A stretch of DNA of 64,000 nucleotides from Bacteroidota bacterium (GTDB lineage Bacteria; Bacteroidota; Bacteroidia; B-17B0; Aurantibacillaceae). How positions within the stretch are numbered: the stretch's first letter is position 1; every line of letters starts with the position of its first letter. The notes under the pieces were generated by a model. That model saw only the letters and a program-made list of their open reading frames with translations. It did not search any database and was not told the DNA's origin. The stretch covers positions 18,272-82,271 of the forward strand of contig JAUXSA010000073.1 of the NCBI GenBank assembly GCA_030681615.1, in the 5' to 3' direction. A program made the translations under genes and the position numbers. Shown piece by piece: positions 17,716-26,400 of this stretch.

Positions 17716-18198
17716 TTATTCCTCTAACAAACCACCCTTTTTAATCAGTTCATACCCTTCATCTTTTGGTAAGTTTGGTAATTTGGAAGCTGCAACGGCT
17801 AATTCATCACATCGGTTATTTTCTACATTGGTGGCATGGCCTTTTACCCAAATAAATTGGTGTTTTTGGGCATCATAGATCTTTAAAAATCGCTGCCATA
17901 GGTCGACATTGGCTTTATTTTTAAAACCTGTTTTACGCCAACCAAATACCCACTTTAAATTAATAGAATCCACTACATATTTGCTGTCGGAGTATACCTT
18001 AACGGGCAGATCGTTGCTTGTAACGCTCTCTAAGCCTACAATTACGGCCAATAATTCCATACGGTTATTGGTGGTTTATTTAAAGCCCCCACTAATTTCC
18101 TTGCGGTGGTGTTTAAATTTTAAAACCACGCCAAAACCGCCAGGACCGGGGTTTCCGCTGGCTGCACCATCGGTATATAATTCAATAAAAGTTTCCAA
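17716..18198 (-). pseudogene. rnhA: Ribonuclease HI interrupted by an in-frame TAA
   Basis: Both sides of the break encode RNase HI in the same frame. Upstream is [18 protein letters not shown] (catalytic Asp); downstream are TTNNRMELLAV (Glu), VYSDSKYVVDS (Asp) and NNRCDELA (Asp). A TAA at 18078-18076 (minus strand) stands between GGFK and TTNNRME, where Gln (CAA) would be the single-base precursor. No frameshift is needed. The most likely native start is a TTG at 18198. The longest intact piece, from an internal ATG at 18060, is 114 residues and lacks the first catalytic Asp and the first strands. RNase HI removes RNA from RNA:DNA hybrids. Sequencing error is an alternative to true loss. 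Confidence 0.85.
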
Positions 18199-18271
18199 TT
18201 CAGGGTTTAAGTTAGCCTTTTTAAGGCCAATATTAAGTTTAAATTATTAAATATTTTAGGTGGATGTTTTA

Positions 18272-18302
18272 TTGGTAAAATGCAAATTAGTAGGTATATT
18301 CG
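18272..18302 (+). promoter_or_regulatory. Bacteroidota-type promoter of sucD
   Basis: TTG at 18272-18274 and TATATTCG at 18295-18302, spaced 20 bp. The -7 box has one mismatch to TAnnTTTG. It ends 19 nt before the ATG at 18322, and it lies inside the longer open frame that begins at 18280, which argues that the shorter start is the real one. Confidence 0.55.
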
Positions 18303-18321
18303 TATTTCTAAAATCAAAAAT

Positions 18322-19212
18322 ATGTCAGTATTAGTAAATAAAAATTCGAAGGTGATCGTACAGGGTTTTACCGGTGGAGAAGGAACTTTTCACGCAACCC
18401 AAATGATAGAGTATGGAACTAACGTTGTTGGTGGTGTTACTCCGGGTAAAGGTGGAACTATACATTTAGACCGTCCGGTTTTTAATACTGTTTCAGAAGC
18501 GGTTCAAAAAGTGAACGCTGATGTATCTATCATTTTTGTGCCGGCTGCTTTTGCTGCCGATGCTATTATGGAGTCTGCCGATGCGGGCATTAAAGTTATT
18601 GTGTGTATTACAGAAGGCATTCCTGTTAAGGATATGATCCTTGTGAAAGAATATTTAAAAGGAAAGGCTTGTCGTTTAATTGGCCCTAATTGCCCTGGGG
18701 TTATTACGGCGGGCGAAGCAAAGGTTGGTATCATGCCGGGTTTTGTATTTAAAAAAGGTAAAATTGGAATTATTTCTAAAAGCGGAACTTTAACTTATGA
18801 AGCTGCTGATCAAATTGTAAAAGCAGGAATGGGAATTACAACAGCTATTGGTATTGGTGGCGACCCAATTATTGGAACACCAACTAAAGATGCTGTTGAA
18901 TTATTAATGAACGATCCTGAGACCGAAGCTATTGTAATGATTGGTGAAATTGGCGGAAATTACGAAGCAGAAGCTGCACGTTGGATAAAAGCTAACGGAA
19001 ATAAAAAACCTGTTGTAGGTTTTATTGCAGGACAAACTGCGCCAAAAGGCCGTACTATGGGACATGCCGGTGCAATTGTTGGAGGTGCTGAAGATACAGC
19101 TCAGGCAAAAATGAAAATTTTACGCGAGTGCGGAATTTTTGTTTGCGAAAGTCCTGCAGAAATTGGCAAAACAATGGCGGCCGTTTTAAAAGGCGAAAAA
19201 GTTACAGCTTAA
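18322..19212 (+). CDS. sucD: Succinate-CoA ligase, ADP-forming, alpha subunit
   Basis: 296 residues, standard length. The CoA-binding Rossmann start ([19 protein letters not shown]) and the phosphohistidine motif GHAGAIVGG with active-site His248 are present. The enzyme makes ATP or GTP from succinyl-CoA in the TCA cycle, with the beta subunit SucC, which is not in this window. An in-frame ATG 42 nt upstream exists but sits between the promoter elements, and the family normally starts at the MSVLVN Met. A strong hairpin terminator follows. Confidence 0.97.
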   Translation: MSVLVNKNSKVIVQGFTGGEGTFHATQMIEYGTNVVGGVTPGKGGTIHLDRPVFNTVSEAVQKVNADVSIIFVPAAFAADAIMESADAGIKVIVCITEGIPVKDMILVKEYLKGKACRLIGPNCPGVITAGEAKVGIMPGFVFKKGKIGIISKSGTLTYEAADQIVKAGMGITTAIGIGGDPIIGTPTKDAVELLMNDPETEAIVMIGEIGGNYEAEAARWIKANGNKKPVVGFIAGQTAPKGRTMGHAGAIVGGAEDTAQAKMKILRECGIFVCESPAEIGKTMAAVLKGEKVTA

Positions 19213-19231
19213 TTTATTTTTTTATAAAATT

Positions 19232-19265
19232 AAAAAGCCGCGTTCAAATTGAATGCGGTTTTTTA
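19232..19265 (+). terminator. Rho-independent terminator of sucD
   Basis: A stem with G-T pairs joining AAAAGCCGCGTTCAA to TTGAATGCGGTTTTTT, followed by a T-rich tract, 20 bp after the sucD stop. Confidence 0.88.
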
Positions 19266-19288
19266 ATTTTCATTTGTTTGGTAAATTA

Positions 19289-19440
19289 TTTCGTCCCTAC
19301 GGGACTTCATCTATCTCATTATTATTCTACCATATTCGATCCCTAACGGGATCACGAAACATTTTAATTTAAAAAAAATCAATTGAAGAAATAGAATGAC
19401 TCAATTTTGAAATTTTTCTGTCCCGTAGGGACGAAACATT
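19289..19440 (+). repeat. REP-like cluster of palindromic GTCCC(N)GGGAC units
   Basis: A 17-bp perfect inverted pair flanks the region: TTTCGTCCCTACGGGAC at 19289-19305 and GTCCCGTAGGGACGAAA at 19420-19436. Each arm is itself nearly palindromic. Between them at 19338-19353 lies a related unit, GATCCCTAACGGGATC, followed by ACGAAACATT, the same tail as the right arm. This looks like a REPIN-type arrangement of repetitive extragenic palindromes. Such elements are usually spread by RAYT (TnpA-REP) transposases. It abuts the 3' end of the VanZ gene. Whether it recurs elsewhere in the genome cannot be seen here. Confidence 0.65.
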
Positions 19441-19834
19441 AAACCGCTGCGGCGTTTGCGAAAATATTTTTTAGTTTTTTAAAAAAGAGAGTTGCAACTA
19501 TACATCCAAAAGAATTGGCAACAAAATCCTGCCAATCGGCGCTGCGGTTACTAAAACACTTTGCCTGCATTAATTCCAATAACCCGCCATACAAAACGCA
19601 CACTAAAAAATAAATGATCATGTATTGTTTTGGCTGCTTGCGTTTAATTACAACGAGAAATAATAAACTGCTTAAAATAAAGAACATGGTGGCATGTACC
19701 CATTTGTCAAAACTCAATAACTCTAACCAATTTACGCTTGGTATAAAATGGCCAGGCGTGGCACATAAAGCAAAGATGATAGCGGCCCATATTATTGAGA
19801 ATACTAAACTATTTTTATAAATAAGTTGTTTCAA
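19439..19834 (-). CDS. VanZ-like family membrane protein
   Basis: 131 residues with four hydrophobic helices in the VanZ-like arrangement. The first helix pair ends with CATPGHFIPSV, followed by FDKWVHATMFFILSSLLF, and the later segment GLLELMQAKCFSNRSADWQDFVANSFGCIVA carries the family's conserved acidic/Asn residues (given here in parts). Relatives are linked to teicoplanin resistance or have unknown roles. The apparent start is TTG. The position next to gcvH and sprA is one I recall as frequent in Bacteroidota. Confidence 0.85.
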   Translation of the reverse strand: MKQLIYKNSLVFSIIWAAIIFALCATPGHFIPSVNWLELLSFDKWVHATMFFILSSLLFLVVIKRKQPKQYMIIYFLVCVLYGGLLELMQAKCFSNRSADWQDFVANSFGCIVATLFFKKLKNIFANAAAV

Positions 19835-19860
19835 AAAATTTCTTTCATCTTATAATTAAC

Positions 19861-19953
19861 TGTCACCTCGAGTTCCGCAGCGTAAGCGAAGGAGTATCGA
19901 GAGGCGATCTATTTGTTCTCGATACGCTCCTAATGTCGCTACTCGAACTGACA
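19861..19953 (+). repeat. Imperfect inverted repeat, second REP/REPIN-like element
   Basis: Starts TGTCACCTCGAGTTCCGCAG and ends, on the other strand, with TGTCAGTTCGAGTAGCGACA. Each arm contains AGGAG and TATCGAGA, so the two halves are inverted imperfect copies around a short centre at ~19904-19915. Elements with TCGAGT/TATCGAGA cores are common extragenic repeats in Bacteroidota. It is a different family from the GTCCC-type cluster 420 bp away. No coding potential is seen in it. Confidence 0.6.
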
Positions 19954-19968
19954 TAGATCTTGTTAAAC

Positions 19969-20003
19969 AAAAAACCCTTTCGAGTTAAACTGGAAAGGGT
20001 TTT
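19969..20003 (-). terminator. Rho-independent terminator of gcvH
   Basis: Stem AAAACCCTTTCC with its complement across CGAAAGGGTTTTTT on the minus strand, ending in a T run just after the gcvH stop. Confidence 0.85.
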
Positions 20004-20021
20004 AAATTTATAACGCTAAAA

Positions 20022-20402
20022 CTATGCGCCTATTAATTTTTTATAATCTTCAACGCTTAATAATTCGTTTACTTCGGCAGGGTTAGTGAATTTAATTTTT
20101 ATCATCCAGCCTTTTCCATAAGGATCGCTGTTCACGCTTTCAGGTGCAGAATCAATATCCTTGTTAACTTCCAAAACTTCGCCGGTTAATGGCATAAAAA
20201 GATCACTTACTGTTTTTACAGCTTCCACTGTTCCAAAAACTGCTTCTTTATCTACAGTCTCGCCAATAGTATTTACATCTACATAAACAATATCACCTAA
20301 CTCGCGTTGAGCGAAATCTGTAATTCCTATTGTAGCTTCGCTACCGCTTATTTTTACCCACTCGTGGTCTTTTGTGTATTTTACGTCTGCTGGAAAATTC
20401 AT
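20022..20402 (-). CDS. gcvH: Glycine cleavage system H protein
   Basis: 126 residues, normal length. The lipoyl-attachment lysine is Lys63 in [11 protein letters not shown], and the N-terminal [10 protein letters not shown] and [18 protein letters not shown] strands are typical. H protein shuttles the aminomethyl group between the P, T and L proteins of the glycine cleavage complex. The gene sits directly downstream of sprA, an order often seen in Bacteroidota, but has its own promoter-like sequence and terminator, so it can be expressed independently. No gcvT or gcvP is in the window. Confidence 0.97.
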   Translation of the reverse strand: MNFPADVKYTKDHEWVKISGSEATIGITDFAQRELGDIVYVDVNTIGETVDKEAVFGTVEAVKTVSDLFMPLTGEVLEVNKDIDSAPESVNSDPYGKGWMIKIKFTNPAEVNELLSVEDYKKLIGA

Positions 20403-20420
20403 GTTTATTTTTTTGAATTA

Positions 20421-20449
20421 CAAATGTAATTGTTTGTTTGAATTATCAA
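20421..20449 (-). promoter_or_regulatory. Bacteroidota-type promoter of gcvH
   Basis: On the minus strand TTG (20449-20447) is followed after 18 bp by TACATTTG (20428-20421), a perfect -7 box. It ends 18 nt before the gcvH ATG and lies in the short gap after the sprA stop. Confidence 0.6.
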
Positions 20450-20487
20450 ATACTTTTTTTCCTAAAGTTGATATTTATTGCCATACT

Positions 20488-23400
20488 TTATTGGAAGTTG
20501 ATCCTTAAGCTAAAGCCACCGGTGGCATTGGCTGTTGGGAAGGAAGCCGATGTTTGAGGCTTGGTCTTTATCCAATCGTAAAAGAGCCTTAAATTAATGT
20601 TTTGTGTTAATTGGTAATCGGCTGATGAACGCAGGGTTATAATGTCTGTTCCCCCAGTTGGAATACTTATACCATCAGATACCCTGCGGATAATTGAAAG
20701 GTTCTTACGGTAACTTACGTCTACCTTGACCAATAAATTACTTTCTAAAACCTTACCCTGGATCTGAAGGCCTTTAATTTTTAATTTAGGATACATATAA
20801 CCTAAACCCACAATATATTCCTGGCCTTTTGTTTCAATAATTTGCGGACCGGTAATATTTAAACTGGTTGTTTTATCGCGTTTGGTTTCCACATTCGCAC
20901 TCCAGCCTTGTTTCACAAACTGGAAATCGAATTTAATAAGTGGTGCAAAAGCCTCGGTAATTGTTATGGCATTAATATTATAATAAGGCACAAAGTTAGA
21001 GCTCAATTGTGTTGTACCTGTTGCAACTGCTATCGGGGCCCTTTCGGTTTGCGACATTCCATCAACATTAAATAAGATATTATTGGTGTAGCCGGCAATA
21101 TTATACGTGCTTCTGTAACCATGACGAACGGTGATACTACGGAAGGTCTTCTTAAATACAGATAGTTTTCCTAAACCATCCCAGTTAATTGTAAAGTTTG
21201 GCAATGGCACAGTTGGAAAAATATTTGTGGTCTTATAATTTTTAATATTTCTTCCTGTGTAAGTTCTGTAAAAAGCGCCCATCAGAACGTCCTGCTGGTT
21301 GTTCTGATAACCATCCACATAACTTTCAGTATTACCCTGTAAATTCGTATAGGTATAAGAGCCTGTAGAGTTTGGGTTAGCCTGACCTAATTCATTAGCC
21401 ACATTTCTTCTTTCCAATAAAAATTCATCAAACAAACTCGAGTTAACACCTGTGCCTTTATCCTTAAAGCCACGGAAGAATGTAAATGTTGAAATGTTAA
21501 AGTTACCGGTTTCGTTTCTGCTCACATCAAATAAATATCCATTATTTTCCTGAGCCCTAGGATTTGTTGGATCATAGAGCATATATTCACTTGTGCTTTT
21601 TGATTTGGTATAACTTCCATTTAACTCAATTTTTAAACTTCCATGTGGCTCAACACTTGACCGGTATGTATAAGATGTGTTTTTGGTTTGTATGTAAGGC
21701 GTTGTTTGCTGTGGTAATTTTGATAACCAATTATTGGCCGCACTATTCTGTCTGATTTTAGGATCATGCAAACCTGTAGTAAATAAAAATCCGGGTGCCT
21801 GGCTCGCGCCAAAATCCATACCCATGTACTGAGAGCTTGGTAAAAAATTTGGTAATGCCTGACCGTTTTGTTCCTGGAAGCTAACGGAAATGTTTTTGAT
21901 CATCATAATACCTCTTGCCAAAAACTCACCTAGGTCTTTAAAATTACTTTCTTTTTCTTTCTTTTTAAGCGAATCGCCAGCGGCTACAACAGTACTTGTG
22001 CTTGCAGCGCCCTTACCGGGTTTAGCAATATCTGGTGTTTTTTTCGAATTTGTATTTAAACGTTTAAAATAAGGGATCTTATTATACAATTGTATCAGGT
22101 TAAAGTTACCGGTAATATTATGTGTATTGGTATTTTGAATGGTATTACCAATACTATCGTTTGCTGCAAAAGGCCGGCGCATCCAGGTATAGGTTCCGCC
22201 ATATTTATAAGTAACAGTTGTAAAATCTAAAAGCGGGATTTTATTTAATGGAACGTTCACATTCACATTCATTTGCTGACGGTATGATACGTTCTCTCCA
22301 AATTTTCCCACAAGGTTATTTGTAGCCGTATCTATTTTACCATTCATGAAAGTATTTATTATATCATCGCGGTGGCCTTTATCCTCCTTAAACACCTCTC
22401 CATATTGCTCTAAGATACGGCCTTCATTATTTGCTGTAAAGTCAAATTTAATTGCTTTACTAAGGTCCCAACGCAAATTATAGGCGCGATTAATAAGGAA
22501 ATTCTTGTTTACTAAAGTTGGGTTCTCAAAGACCGTAGAGCCTGCATAAAAACTAGTGATATCTCTATTTTTAAGTGCTGCGTAAGTTCTGTTCAGATCA
22601 ACAGAGGTTCCAAAACTATTTGGCAACAATTGTAAATTAAAATCTTTTATTAACGCAAACCATTTGTTTTGAAAGACCTTCATTTTACTAAATGGTTTGA
22701 TGGTAAATGGATTTGCTAAATTAAAAGCATATTGCAAGTTACCACGGTACTGCCTGGTAAGATTATATTCAACATTTATGCTGCGTTTAAATAATTCTGT
22801 ATACGCATAGGTTGTGGAAAAATTACTTATATCCCATGGCATTGGCTTAGCGCCTTTACGTTTAAAGCCATCTATTCTAACATTGGTCATGTTAAATCCT
22901 TTTCGCTCGGTAAAATCTAAAACCTGTTTTTTAATTTCAGATTTTTGTTCATCACTTATGTATTCGCTGTTGTTAAAGTCATCCATTTTCACATCCGGAT
23001 CAATTGGATTAAATAACGGCGTTACAATTGTTTGCCCGTAATTATAAAACAGAGGTAAAGTTATTTTCCATTTATTTGGAAAGAATTTTCCGGCATTGAT
23101 AGAGCTGCTCATATCCCAGTTAAAATTAGTTTCCCTGCTCCGTTCATTTATTTTTTGTTCAACCCCACCCCAAAAAGGTGTTTTGTATGTACCCGCTAAC
23201 GATACCATACCAAGGTCGGCCAGCTTGGCTTGGACCTGACCGGTAGTTGCCCAACCACCTTTATTAATGAATTCGGTTAAACGTAATTCATTCACCCACA
23301 CCTCAACACAATGCGCTAAATTATCGGTGCCCTTTGCATTTCTTACACCAACCATTACACTTTTTATGGTACCTAAATTTGGATTACCTACTACAGAAAT

Positions 23401-26400
23401 TTTATAACCACCAAAATCTTTTGTGAAGGGTTCTGACAATTGGTTTAAATTACTAAAGTAACCCAGCTTTTCATTTCTTAAACGTTTTACTTCACTAATG
23501 TCGCTAAACTTAAAATTAATTTCATTCTCAGCAGGCCAAACAATATAACGGTCGTCAACATTATTAGGATCGTAAACACCTTTAGGCGTAATTTTTAAAG
23601 GCACTTCGTACTCATAAAAATTATTATTGTAATCGGTACCAACCCTGAAGAATAATGTAAGGTCTCCATCATTCAACGGAATGTCATTTAATCTTTCGGC
23701 ATGCACGTTCATTTTAATATTGTTAAACATACGTGTATCAAGATCAACATTTTTAAATACAGCCCTGCTATCGCCATCTTTTAAATTACAAACACGCATT
23801 TGTAATGCCTGCTCATTTTGTAAAACCAAATTAGTGGTTTGTACATTTTGTTGTTGTTGAATATCGGGAGGTAAAACATAATTTACCGGTACCTTGTTAC
23901 CATTCTCCTGCAAACTAACTGCAGAAACGTCGAAGGTGGTAGAATTGTCATCGTTTGCAATATACTCACCGGTTTGTTTAAGATCGTAAGCGTAACGTCT
24001 CCAATCTGCACGAACTAATTCAAAACGCGCTAAACGCACTAACACCGGTCTGTCAAAACCTTTCATATAAACACGCATAAAACGAATGGAGTTAAAACCT
24101 TCTATACCACCAACCACTGATTCGAATTGAGAAATAGGAATTTTAAACTGGTACCATTTTACACTTTTATTTATGCCTCCAAAATCGGCAGTACCTGTAA
24201 ATTGATCCACAATAAAATTTGTTCCAACCGATGCAGGATTAATATCGTTTGGAGAAATTTTTACGTGGTACTGGTAATAATTTTCTGTTTCGCTTAGTGT
24301 ATTATCTTTATTTACATCTTCAATATTTGGTATTGTTGATGCTGATGTATTATACCCTTCACTATTTAAACCTTTGTATTGTGCTTCTGTTGGGGAATTG
24401 CCTTCAGCATTATTGTATTTAGAATAACGTTTTAAAGTATTTGATTGATCGCCATCATAATCATCTCCTCTAAAATGATGGAATTTATCTGTTGATGGAT
24501 CATTATTGAATGCATCTTTAACAGACTGATTAAAAGGCCCAGCGTTCATATCTGCAATGGCACTTCTAAAGCGGTAGCGCTCATAATTATCACTTAAACC
24601 ATCATAACCAACGTCCTGAAACTCGCGGTCAGCCTCGTCCTGCGAAAATGCATTAACGGTTGGCGGAATTAGCGGAATGTTTGCAACATTATTAGAATCG
24701 ATCGGCAAGTTCTTTGAAAAATCTGATACGCCCGGAATACCGTTTTCATAAACCATCCTGCCGTCTTTTACAATATCTTCAGAAATATTTCCAATGTTGA
24801 TATACATATCACCCGATGGTAATTTTGTTTTATCAAAACGCGAATCGGTAGCTGCATCGTAATCGTCGTTAAAAGGATCCATCATCCAAAACTGGATATA
24901 TTCTATATTGGCTGCCTGAAAATCATTGGTCTCTAACCTGCGCATAATACCACCCCATCGGTTTTGCGGGTTCTTTAAGCTACCGTCTGTATTAATACCT
25001 GCCGAAACAGGAGTTGGATTAACATCATAATTATAAGGGCCGCGTTCGCTCGGATAAAAACCAAGATCTAACACTGGTAATACAACCTGCTGACCGTTAG
25101 GAGGTGTTTTGCCTGGAAATAATTCGGTCTCAAAAACCTGGCGCCACATATTATTTGAAAACAATTGGTTATTATAATAGCTTGGTGTGGTACCACTTTG
25201 AGAACGTGTGAACATGGCATCAATACTATACCAGTTAAACTGCGCACGGTTCAGGCCGGTAGATGTTGTATTTGATGTAACCGACTCTGGGAATAAGCTT
25301 GTTATACCCTGCGGTATACTCGCCAGATACCAACCCTGCGGATTTCTAACATCTATCAATGAAATGGACCCTTCAAAATCATCAATATAAGAGTTACCAC
25401 TTTTACCAATTGCTTTTGCATTACCCGGAAATAATTTTGCAATTTCTCCCCGTGTAGAAATTGTACTCATTTCTTTTGTGCTGTAAAATGGCAGCTTATC
25501 TAACATACGTGTTAAAAAAGGTGCATCTGTTTTATAGGTAAAATCAAGGCCTGCTACTATATTACTTACAGGCTCATCGCCAATACTTACTTTTTGTGTG
25601 ATAGGCCTTTCGTTAAAACGCAATATGGTACTTCCCAAAGTTAAATTTCTTCCGGCCTTATAATCTAAACGCGTACCCATTAAACTTTTTTGCTGCACAT
25701 TAAAAAGAGAATTACTCTCCAACGACACTTTTACCTGCGCACCTGAATTTAAAATTCCCTCGTTAATGATCTTCACGCGACCTAAAGTATAATCAACTGT
25801 ATAGTCAGTATTTTCAACCAACGCTACACCGTTTGCAGTAACCACCACCGCACCCTGTGGAATGTTTAATGCATTCAAAGCGATCTCAGAGCCTGAAGAA
25901 GACTTGTAAGTTCCTTTTATTTTGTAACGGTTCTTGTTTTGAATAAATGATGCAGCAGTTTTTGTAGAGTCATACAACTCTGTAAAAATATATTTATTGG
26001 CTGTAGGAAAATCGTTGAACTGATCGAATTTTTTGGCAAGGCTTCGTCCGAAAGGCTCTACGGTTGGAAAATACACGCGGCCATTGGTTGCAAGAATAGT
26101 ATAGCCCGGAATAAAATCAAAAACACCATCTGAGACTTTATCACCATTAACGCTTAATCTATCGCAATTTAAAACACGAAGTAATTGTTGACCATTAATA
26201 GCACCAAATGGAAGGTAAGGAACATCAACACCTGTTTCGATATTATTATAGAAAATATCTAATTTAAAATCCTGTGGATTTAAATTGTAAGCACCTAACG
26301 CATAAACGTTCTTCATCATTAACTTCCACATAGGATGTTTAACGCTAACGTTGTTACTTTTTAATAATTTACAGATCAATAAAGCACTGTTATCAGGAAC

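Noticed and set aside
17909..18250. Plus-strand open frame over the rnhA region
   Set aside because: It is the complement of RNase HI codons, which show clear family conservation on the minus strand.
18280..18321. Longer N-terminus for sucD
   Set aside because: The extension lies between the -33 and -7 promoter elements and is not part of the family's normal N-terminus.
19289..19440. CRISPR array
   Set aside because: The units are palindromic, unevenly spaced and inverted, with no regular spacers and no cas genes; a REP-type cluster explains them better.
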